In this document: positions 9,661 through 18,006 of the stretch, in pieces
Layout of the letters: each line of letters starts with the position of its first letter
Numbering within the stretch: the first letter of the stretch is position 1
NCBI GenBank assembly: GCA_030765125.1
Contig: JAVCDD010000142.1
Coordinates: forward strand, 1-37,179
DNA from: Candidatus Hatepunaea meridiana
Lineage (GTDB): Bacteria; Electryoneota; AABM5-125-24; Hatepunaeales; Hatepunaeaceae
Direction of reading: 5' to 3'
DNA length: 37,179 bases
The notes under the pieces: model-generated
What the model saw: the letters and a program-made list of their open reading frames with translations, nothing else
Databases searched by the model: none
What the model was told of the DNA's origin: nothing
Program-made: the position numbers and the translations under genes

Positions 9661-9717
9661 TGCCAATAAGTATCACCTAATACTGCCATAATGGCATAGC
9701 AACTGCCACTTATTAAG
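9661..9717. promoter_or_regulatory. Candidate sigma-54 activator binding array
   Basis: Three TGCCA motifs begin at 9661, 9684 and 9704, spaced 23 and 20 bases. The middle one is a full palindrome (TGCCATAATGGCA, 9684-9696). They lie about 105-150 bases before the start predicted for the sigma-54 promoter at 9783, the usual distance for an enhancer-binding protein. The motif is not the NtrC consensus, so the activator is unknown. Confidence 0.5.
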
Positions 9718-9782
9718 CTGCCGGACACATCTCTTTGCAGGTAGCAATTCTATATACCTGAATATATATTACTTACGGTTAT

Positions 9783-9798
9783 TGGCACGCTGATTGCG
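9783..9798 (+). promoter_or_regulatory. Sigma-54 (RpoN) promoter for hsp20
   Basis: TGGCACG-ctga-TTGCG matches the sigma-54 consensus TGGCACG-N4-TTGC almost perfectly, with the invariant GG (9784-9785) and GC (9796-9797) ten bases apart. The predicted start is near 9809, leaving a leader of about 67 bases before the hsp20 ATG. No other promoter in the window is as clear. Confidence 0.8.
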
Positions 9799-9875
9799 AT
9801 ACAATTAAACGAAATCAATAAAGAGTGAACATAAAAAACGCTCTATAACAAACACGAACAAAGGAGAAATATAAA

Positions 9876-10331
9876 ATGGCTATTGTACGTTGGGAATCTT
9901 TCTGGAGCATAAATCCGATGGTCAATATGACCGGTTTACAGCACAGATTGAACCATATTTTTGAAGATTATTTTCAAGATGATGACGAAGGGCAGATCGC
10001 AAAATGGTCGCCGCATGTTGAGATAACCGAACTCGAAGATCACTTTGAAGTCAGCGCCGAACTTCCCGGAATGAACAGGGATGACATCAAAGTTGAATTG
10101 AAGAACAGCATCCTGACAATTTCGGGTGAAAAAAGCGCTGGACGCGAAGAGAAGGATCACAAAATCCACTTATGCGAAAGAGCCTATGGAAGTTTCAAGC
10201 GATCCTTCCAGCTACCTTCTAATGTGGATAGTAAATCAATCAATGCCGAATTTAAAAACGGCATCCTAATCCTCAACTTCCCTAAGTTAGAGGAAGCTAA
10301 ACCGAAGCAGATTGACATCAAGGTAAACTGA
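9876..10331 (+). CDS. hsp20: Small heat-shock protein, Hsp20/alpha-crystallin family
   Basis: A 151-residue ATP-independent holdase that binds unfolding proteins. The alpha-crystallin domain covers roughly residues 45-140: it starts at HVEITELEDHFEVSAELPGM, continues through DIKVELKNSILTISGEK, and ends with the family hallmark NGILILNFPK. The short N-terminal arm (MAIVRWESFWSINPM) is typical of class A bacterial Hsp20. Length is normal. An AGGAGA ribosome site lies ten bases before the ATG. It is monocistronic: a sigma-54 promoter sits upstream and hairpins with T-tracts downstream. Control by sigma-54 rather than a CIRCE/HrcA element or a sigma-32-like promoter is inferred from that promoter. 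Confidence 0.95.
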   Translation: MAIVRWESFWSINPMVNMTGLQHRLNHIFEDYFQDDDEGQIAKWSPHVEITELEDHFEVSAELPGMNRDDIKVELKNSILTISGEKSAGREEKDHKIHLCERAYGSFKRSFQLPSNVDSKSINAEFKNGILILNFPKLEEAKPKQIDIKVN

Positions 10332-10347
10332 TCCAACCTGCTTCGAT

Positions 10348-10389
10348 AACAAACACGCCGTCTGCGCTTAAGTGGGCGGTGTGTTTGTT
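10348..10389 (+). terminator. Hairpin after hsp20
   Basis: Arms aacaaacacgccg (10348-10360) and cggtgtgtttgtt (10377-10389) pair with a single G-T wobble. It begins 17 bases after the hsp20 stop codon. There is no long U run, so termination may be completed by the second hairpin at 10482. Confidence 0.65.
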
Positions 10390-10440
10390 CTCTGTGTCCT
10401 CTGCGCTCTCTGCGGTAAAAACATGCGCTCTCGCGGTAAA

Positions 10441-10480
10441 AAAAAGGGACAACCGATGGGCGGAATATCGGCTGCCCCTT
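10441..10480 (-). terminator. Hairpin followed by T-tract on the minus strand
   Basis: The blocks gggacaaccgat and atcggctgcccc pair imperfectly around gggcgga. Read on the minus strand, the hairpin is followed by at least eight T. It could be a backup terminator for the glycolytic operon. Confidence 0.5.
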
Positions 10481-10481
10481 G

Positions 10482-10535
10482 ATCCACGTCATCGCTTCTA
10501 AGTCGGGGGTAAAAGCGATGGGTGGATATTTTTTT
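10482..10535 (+). terminator. Rho-independent terminator, plus strand
   Basis: Arms atccacgtcatcgctt (10482-10497) and aagcgatgggtggat (10513-10527) form an interrupted stem followed by a seven-T run at 10529-10535. It fits as the main terminator of hsp20. Confidence 0.75.
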
Positions 10536-10660
10536 ATCTCAATCTTAATAGAGAAACGAGGGAATTTATAGATAGTTCCCGATTCCGAATTTATATTCTA
10601 TAAAGTTATACGAGGATATGTTTGAAAAAATTGATGGTTTCTTGGTTTATATAAAGAAAA

Positions 10661-10687
10661 AAGACCCTCTTTTTTATAGAGGGTCTT
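10661..10687 (-). terminator. Rho-independent terminator of the glycolytic operon
   Basis: A perfect 9-bp stem (aagaccctc / gagggtctt) encloses a nine-base AT loop. On the minus strand it is followed by TTTTTTCTTTAT. It lies about 70 bases beyond the tpiA stop codon and would end gap-pgk-tpi transcription; it could also work in the plus direction. Confidence 0.85.
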
Positions 10688-10700
10688 CTTTAAAAACCTC

Positions 10701-10760
10701 GGTAGGACGGATACTCCTGTCTGTCCTACCCAGGAAGTGTCGGACAAGAGTTTCCAACCT
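10701..10760. repeat. GACA..GTGTC family inverted repeats overlapping the tpiA stop
   Basis: ggtaggacgg / ctgtcctacc (10701-10730) forms one palindrome. It is followed by a partial copy, gtcggacaagagtttccaacctac, which reaches the tpiA TAG stop (10759-10761). The family is the one found inside metH. Confidence 0.8.
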
Positions 10761-11579
10761 ACTGAGAATATGCAGCTTTTATAATTGGCAGGAATTTATC
10801 AACTCTTAAGCTGGCGCCACCAATAAGCCCGCCATCAACGTCCTGGCAAGCCATAAGTTCATTTGCATTCTTCTCATTCATACTGCCGCCATACTGGATT
10901 ACATTGTTATCTGCAATATCTTTGCCATACATCTTCGACAACAATCCTCTGATGAAACGGTGCGCTTCCTGAGCTTGTTCAGGGGTTGCATTGAGTCCGG
11001 TTCCTATCGCCCAGACAGGCTCATAAGCAATAACTACACCTTCTCGACCAACAAGTTCAACTCCGTCAAGACCAACCTTCAATTGCTGTTCAAGAACTGC
11101 GAATGTCTGTTCGGATTGACGCTTATCGAGAGTCTCACCAATGCAGACAATAGGTCTAATATCCGTTTTTACGATATGACGAAGCCGCATGTTTACAGTT
11201 TCATCAGTTTCACCGAACATTGATCTTCGTTCGGAATGACCGATAATTACCCATTTGCAGCCGACGGCTTCTAACATTGCTGAAGATAACTCACTAGTAT
11301 AAGCGCCCTTGTCTGCCCAGTGAACATTCTGAGCGCCAAGTTCAACTGAACTACTCTTGACAGCTTCACCAATTATCGCTAAATGAGTGGCTGGAGGACA
11401 GATTACGACGGTTACGTTATCAGCAGACGAGGGCGTCTGCCGACGGGATTCTGCACTGCTGGCAGACGCCCTCGTCTGCCAGTTGGTAGAGGCGATTGCT
11501 TCAGCTACAGCACAAGCAAGTTTAACACCCTCCTGTGGCGTAGTATTCATTTTCCAATTACCGGCAACGATCCTTTCTC

Positions 11580-11583
<4 letters not shown>
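10759..11583 (-). CDS. tpiA: Triosephosphate isomerase with in-frame palindromic insertion
   Basis: TpiA interconverts dihydroxyacetone phosphate and glyceraldehyde 3-phosphate. Catalytic residues are present: K11 in GNWKMN, H116 in IIGHSERR, E188 in AYEPVWAIGTG, and the phosphate-binding GGS near 232. At 274 residues it is about 20 longer than usual. The excess is residues about 36-56 (QTRASASSAESRRQTPSSADN), encoded by a 57-bp palindrome (11423-11479) between helix 1 and strand 2, on the barrel face away from the active site. It starts with GTG overlapping the pgk stop (GTGA), implying translational coupling as the last gene of gap-pgk-tpi. Its TAG stop lies in another repeat. Because this is the only tpiA seen here and its active site is intact, I infer it is functional. 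Confidence 0.95.
11423..11479. repeat. 57-bp palindromic element inside tpiA
   Basis: Arms gcagacgagggcgtctgcc (11423-11441) and its exact reverse complement (11461-11479) flank a 19-base centre. Each arm is itself a palindrome (GCAGACG-aggg-CGTCTGC shape). The total of 57 bp is a multiple of three and keeps the tpiA frame open, as Rickettsia palindromic elements do. Confidence 0.9.
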
Positions 11584-13858
<2,275 letters not shown>

Positions 13859-13865
13859 TTATTAA

Positions 13866-13953
13866 GAAATAGGGGGACAGTATACCTATTTTTATAAGTT
13901 TTAATAGAATTACCAACGGCTACTGAAAAATAGGTATACTGTCCCCCTATTTC
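13866..13953. repeat. 27-bp inverted repeat of the GGGGGACAGTATACC family
   Basis: Arms at 13866-13892 and 13927-13953 are exact reverse complements with core agggggacagtatacctatt. The right arm overlaps the rlmN 3' end and supplies its TAG stop. Repeats of this 'gggacagtatac' type are, from general knowledge, often associated with REP-associated Y1 transposases (RAYTs); none is in this window. Confidence 0.9.
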
Positions 13954-14996
13954 CCAGTGTTTGTTTCGTACCCACCCGCGAGCTGCCCGCAAGCGGCTGC
14001 TATATCCTCACCTCTGCTGGTACGTATAATTGCCGTTAAACCGGCAGACCTTAATACTGACTGAAAATCTTCAGTTTGTTTTTTATCGGATTGGTGAAAT
14101 TCGCTGCCAATTTCATTATACTCCATTAAATTCACTTTGCAAGGAATATGTTTCACTAATTTAATCAATCTATGCGCATCTTCAAGTGAATCATTGAACC
14201 CATTTAGTAACAAGTAAGTAAAAGTTACTCTTTGTTTTGCTATATGTACATACTTCTCTGCTGCTTTCAAAACATCCAAAAGAGGAAATCTTTTTGTAAA
14301 CCGCATTAGTGAATTCCGTTGCTCATCAGTAGTGCCGTTTAAAGAAACCGTCAATTTAAAACGCATATTGGATTTGCACATAGCCAGGATACCCGGCGTC
14401 CAACCTACCGTAGAAATGCAAAAACGGCGTCTTGAAACGCCTAATCCATCCGGATCCGTAATAAGACGTGCCGCTTTGAAGACCGCTGAACGATTAAGCA
14501 GCGGTTCCCCCATTCCCATCATTACAACATTGGTGATTCGTTGATTTGCAGCCGTTTCCAGAGCTATAAACTGTCCGACTATTTCAGAAGCCGATAAGTT
14601 CCTTTTAAACCCAATTTTACCTGTTGCGCAGAACTTACACCCAATAGCACATCCGACTTGAGATGACAAACAAGCGGTCAGTCTTTCATTATCCGGTATT
14701 AACACGCCCTCAACTCTATTACCATCAGGGAGCCCAAAGAGCAATTTGCAACTTCCATCCGATCCATATTCCTCTGTTAGAACTTTAACAGGAGATATTA
14801 ACGTATCTTCAGTAAGCCGTTCTCTGAAAGACCGCGCCAGATCAGTCATACTACTGAAATTGGCAGCACGCTTTGTGTATAACCAACAGTACAATTGCCG
14901 TCCTCGGAAAGCCGGTTCACCAAATTGTATGGCAAATTCCTCAAGCTCAGTACTGTCTTTTCCTAAAAGGTAATCCTTTTTGTTTCTATATTTCAC
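13947..14996 (-). CDS. rlmN: Dual-specificity rRNA/tRNA adenine C2-methyltransferase RlmN
   Basis: A radical SAM enzyme that methylates C2 of A2503 in 23S rRNA and A37 in tRNA. The 349-residue protein has the CxxxCxxC cluster at C116, C120 and C123 and both catalytic cysteines: C109 in LTACLSSQVGC and C336 in EDIAAACGQLAG (E. coli C118 and C355). GMGEPLLN binds SAM. The only possible start is GTG at 14996. An AGGAGG lies 24 bases further up, too far to be its ribosome site, and an in-frame stop just beyond that excludes a longer form. The last two residues and the TAG come from a palindromic repeat. It is on the same strand as, and downstream of, the divergent moxR region. Confidence 0.95.
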   Translation of the reverse strand: MKYRNKKDYLLGKDSTELEEFAIQFGEPAFRGRQLYCWLYTKRAANFSSMTDLARSFRERLTEDTLISPVKVLTEEYGSDGSCKLLFGLPDGNRVEGVLIPDNERLTACLSSQVGCAIGCKFCATGKIGFKRNLSASEIVGQFIALETAANQRITNVVMMGMGEPLLNRSAVFKAARLITDPDGLGVSRRRFCISTVGWTPGILAMCKSNMRFKLTVSLNGTTDEQRNSLMRFTKRFPLLDVLKAAEKYVHIAKQRVTFTYLLLNGFNDSLEDAHRLIKLVKHIPCKVNLMEYNEIGSEFHQSDKKQTEDFQSVLRSAGLTAIIRTSRGEDIAAACGQLAGGYETNTGK

Positions 14997-15158
14997 TTGT
15001 TTGAATAATTGTTCCGCGCGCCTCCTTTAAAATCAGCAATATACTGATAAAATTCCTATAATGTAACTCATCATCAATAGTTGTGCAAGTGGAAAAGCTT
15101 AAACTGGTTGCATTATTGAACACACGTGCGTATCTTCTTGATATAAATAAAATGATCT
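14997..15158. other. Intergenic stretch between divergent rlmN and moxR
   Basis: Apart from an AGGAGG on the minus strand (15021-15026), no gene, RNA or strong structure is visible here. It must contain the rlmN promoter. The adjoining 15159-15310 is filled by a nested palindrome. Confidence 0.4.
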
Positions 15159-15310
15159 GGAAATCTGGAGACAGTATACCAATTTCTTTTTCTTTGCTTC
15201 TCGCCCGGGTAGGATAGACATTCTTGTCTGTCGTTTTACCATTCAGTTAGACCCGACAGACAGGAATGTCTATCCTACCCGTTAAATAGGTATACTGTCC
15301 CCAGATTTCC
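15159..15310. repeat. Nested inverted repeats: one family inserted in another
   Basis: The outer arms (15159-15180 and 15289-15310, core gacagtatacc) match with one mismatch in 22. Inside them lies a complete inner palindrome of a different family (15207-15232 and 15255-15280, core gacattcttgtctgtc), also with one mismatch in 26. The whole sits 26 bases before moxR. Confidence 0.92.
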
Positions 15311-15336
15311 CTCCATTACAATCTAAAGGACATTAA

Positions 15337-16365
15337 ATGAAAAAAACATACATTTCAAACAATATAAATGACATAGAAGCCGTTGCACAGTTAAAACAAG
15401 CACGTGATGTGATAGCGACTGAACTTGGGAAAATTATTGTCGGACAGAGTGAAATAATTGAACAGTTGCTCACGGCTATGCTGTCACGCGGGCATTGTCT
15501 TCTGGTTGGAGTGCCTGGACTGGCTAAGACGCTGTTAGTTAATTCACTTTCCAGAGTTCTCGACCTTAAATTCAACCGGATCCAGTTTACACCCGATCTG
15601 ATGCCGTCGGACATTACCGGAACTGAAATAATTGAAGAAGACGTCTCAACCGGCAAGAAACATTTTAAGTTCATACACGGTCCAATCTTTGCCCAGATAG
15701 TTCTGGCTGACGAAATTAACCGCACTCCTCCCAAGACCCAGGCAGCGTTGCTGCAGGCTATGCAGGAATACGAGGTTACCACTGCCGGTCAGACGTTCAA
15801 GCTCGAAGCGCCGTTCTTTGTTCTTGCCACTCAGAACCCTATCGAACAGGAGGGCACATATCCCCTGCCAGAGGCACAGCTTGACAGATTTATGTTCGAC
15901 CTGCATATTGATTATCCATCAATAGAAGAGGAAAACAAGATCGTTCATACTACAACAGCTGATTCTCAACCGGATTTGAATGTAGTATTGAATGCCGAGG
16001 ATATAATTACGCTTCAGTCGCTTGCCAGACGGGTTCCGGTATCTGATCACGTGGTTTCTTATGCGGTCAGGTTAGTGCGCAAGACCCGCCCAACCGGAGC
16101 TGAACCGTTGGATTACATCCGCCAGTGGGTAACTTGGGGAGCCGGACCGAGGGCGTCGCAATACCTGATCATAGGCGCCAAGACTCGTGCAATACTTGAT
16201 GGCAGACCAACACCGGAAATAGAGGACGTTAGAGCGATAGCTAAGCCCGTTCTACGCCACAGATTAGTAACCAGCTTCAGCGCTGCTGCCGAAGGAGTAA
16301 CATCGCTGGACATCATAGATCGTTTATTAAAGGAGCCTGACCTTGCCGACCAAACGGCTGCTTGA
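15337..16365 (+). CDS. MoxR-family AAA+ ATPase
   Basis: A 342-residue MoxR-type AAA+ chaperone ATPase thought to activate or insert cofactors and metals in partner proteins, usually those bearing VWA domains. Walker A is GVPGLAKT (58-65), Walker B IVLADEIN (121-128), sensor 1 lies in LATQNPIEQEGTYPLPEAQ, and an arginine finger fits in LDRFMFDL; the C-terminal lid covers about 220-342. AAAGGA lies six bases before the ATG. It overlaps the following DUF58 gene by 23 bases, the classic MoxR-DUF58 pair, although the BatA/BatB/BatC genes often found with it are absent here. The substrate is unknown. Confidence 0.93.
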   Translation: MKKTYISNNINDIEAVAQLKQARDVIATELGKIIVGQSEIIEQLLTAMLSRGHCLLVGVPGLAKTLLVNSLSRVLDLKFNRIQFTPDLMPSDITGTEIIEEDVSTGKKHFKFIHGPIFAQIVLADEINRTPPKTQAALLQAMQEYEVTTAGQTFKLEAPFFVLATQNPIEQEGTYPLPEAQLDRFMFDLHIDYPSIEEENKIVHTTTADSQPDLNVVLNAEDIITLQSLARRVPVSDHVVSYAVRLVRKTRPTGAEPLDYIRQWVTWGAGPRASQYLIIGAKTRAILDGRPTPEIEDVRAIAKPVLRHRLVTSFSAAAEGVTSLDIIDRLLKEPDLADQTAA

Positions 16366-17233
16366 TCCCGCTTCCGTAGCTCGCCTCGCCGGACTTCAAC
16401 TGCGTGCTATGGCGGTAGTAGAGGGCTTCATGACCGGCTTGCACCAGAGCCCGTACCGAGGCTTCTCAGTGGAGTTCTCCCAGCACAGGCAATATATGCC
16501 GGGGGATTCGCTTAAGCATCTTGACTATAAAGTCCTGGCGCGCACTGGTCGCTATTACATCAAGCAGTTCGAGGAGGAAACCAACCTCAAAGCGCATCTG
16601 TTAGTTGATCACTCCGGATCAATGGGATATGGTTCAGGTGAAATCACCAAACTCGATTATGGTTCGCTGCTCGCTGCCGCTTTATCGCTCCTTTTATTGA
16701 AGCAACGGGATGCGGTCGGACTAGTTACTTTCGCTGAAGAATTGACCGAACTGATCCAACCTCGCTCGACGATGGGTTGGCTGGGACAATTGACCAAAAG
16801 CCTGGAAAAGCTTGAACCTACAGGCAAAACCGCTGTTTCAAAGGCACTTCTTAATATAGCTGAACGAGTCAAGCGTCGGGGATTGGTAGTATTGATCTCG
16901 GATTTACTGGACGATCCGGATAAAGTCATAGCCGGAATGAAAGCGATTCGGCACGTTGGACACGAACTGTTAGTCTTCCATATTCTCGATCCACTTGAAA
17001 TATCGTTCGCATTTCCTCGCGACGCTCGCTTTCAGGACTTAGAGACAAGTCAGATTCTCCCCAGCAGACCATGGCACATTCGAGCTGAATATCAAAATAT
17101 GATGCAGGAATTCATAGAAGAATACAAACAACGCTGCCGGGAAAACCGGATTGACTATCGGCTGTTCACAACTGATACTCCTTATGAGATTGCGCTGTTT
17201 GAGTTTTTGGTCAGACGGAAAAGGTTGATTTGA
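16343..17233 (+). CDS. DUF58 protein with VWA-like fold
   Basis: A 296-residue cytoplasmic DUF58 protein, partner of the MoxR ATPase. The family signature YRGFSVEFSQHRQYMPGD lies at 38-55, followed by LKHLDYKVLARTGRYYIKQF. The MIDAS-like metal site DHSGS is at 89-93, so a divalent metal site is likely kept. It starts at TTG (16343), supported by AAAGGAG seven bases before. The start lies within the moxR 3' end, indicating coupled translation. There is no membrane segment. The exact role in this lineage is unknown. Confidence 0.92.
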   Translation: MPTKRLLDPASVARLAGLQLRAMAVVEGFMTGLHQSPYRGFSVEFSQHRQYMPGDSLKHLDYKVLARTGRYYIKQFEEETNLKAHLLVDHSGSMGYGSGEITKLDYGSLLAAALSLLLLKQRDAVGLVTFAEELTELIQPRSTMGWLGQLTKSLEKLEPTGKTAVSKALLNIAERVKRRGLVVLISDLLDDPDKVIAGMKAIRHVGHELLVFHILDPLEISFAFPRDARFQDLETSQILPSRPWHIRAEYQNMMQEFIEEYKQRCRENRIDYRLFTTDTPYEIALFEFLVRRKRLI

Positions 17234-17314
17234 ATGAGAAGTTCTGAGGGGAAATAGGATATACGAAGCCGAATATTATTTGATCCCATTATAATAATCA
17301 TTTAAGGAAGTAAA

Positions 17315-17575
17315 ATGCCTGAAATATCACGCTTTTACGGCATAATAATCCGAATGTTTTATCAAGAACACGGAATACCACACTTTCACGCGGTTTACGG
17401 TGAATATGATATCAGTGTAGGGATTTCACCTGTACGTTTCATTGAAGGTGACGCTCCAGCGCGTGTTCGATCATTTGTAGCAGAATGGGCTGCGTACAAT
17501 CAGGATGCCCTAATGGAGAACTGGAAACGATGCCGAAGTGGTGAACCGATTAAAAAGATTAAGCCTTTGGAGTAA
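17315..17575 (+). CDS. DUF4160 family protein
   Basis: An 86-residue small protein recognisable as DUF4160: MPEISRFYGIIIRMFYQEHG at the start, then IPHFHAVYGEYD, with a conserved His pair and Arg, and AEWAAYNQDALMENWKRC. AGGAAG lies six bases before the ATG. The next gene (DUF2442) starts six bases after its stop. DUF4160/DUF2442 pairs are common in bacterial and cyanobacterial genomes and are often flagged as putative toxin-antitoxin-like modules. No activity has been firmly established that I know of, so I do not assign toxin or antitoxin roles. Confidence 0.85.
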   Translation: MPEISRFYGIIIRMFYQEHGIPHFHAVYGEYDISVGISPVRFIEGDAPARVRSFVAEWAAYNQDALMENWKRCRSGEPIKKIKPLE

Positions 17576-17580
17576 GGACA

Positions 17581-17835
17581 ATGAAATTAAATACTATCAG
17601 CAAAATCATCCCCGAACCGGATTGTAAGCTGCGTTTGGTTTATTCCGACGGTAAAGCCTTCATTTATGACTTTAATCCTTTAATACAAATTGGAGGACTA
17701 TTCAAGCAGTTGCGAAACACGGCTTATTTCAAAAAGGTTATAATTGGCGGACAAGGAAGATATATAGAATTCCCCGGTGATTTGGACTTTTGCGCCGACT
17801 CTTTGCGGATTGAGGGCGTTGAAGTTGCTTCATGA
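17581..17835 (+). CDS. DUF2442 family protein
   Basis: An 84-residue DUF2442 protein. The pattern 'YSDGKAFIYDFNPLIQIGGLFKQL' style N-half and a C-terminal IEFPGDLDFCADSLRIEG are typical of the family. AAGGA lies four bases before the ATG, and the gene is co-transcribed with the DUF4160 gene ahead of it. Small size and pairing suggest a two-protein unit; which partner does what is unknown. Base composition resembles its neighbours. Confidence 0.85.
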   Translation: MKLNTISKIIPEPDCKLRLVYSDGKAFIYDFNPLIQIGGLFKQLRNTAYFKKVIIGGQGRYIEFPGDLDFCADSLRIEGVEVAS

Positions 17836-17837
17836 GG

Positions 17838-17990
17838 TATGTCTTGTTCGACCCCTCCGGGGTCGTTGAGGGTTTGCAATTTGCTACGGTGGGTTTTCAC
17901 CCACCGCTATTCACATTCATTCCCTTCGGGAATGCTTCGGGAATGCCACACGCCGGTAAAACATGCTCAGCAAGCTTGAGCGCTCCGTAG
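17838..17990. repeat. Short dispersed hairpins before sppA
   Basis: Several small palindromes follow each other: cgacccctccggggtcg, cggtgggttttcacccaccg and cattcccttcgggaatg. This 'ggtgggttttcacccacc' and 'cccttcggga' mixture is typical of dispersed intergenic repeats. It leaves little room for a promoter before the barrel-SppA gene. Confidence 0.7.
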
Positions 17991-18006
17991 AAATGGAAAT
18001 TTAATA

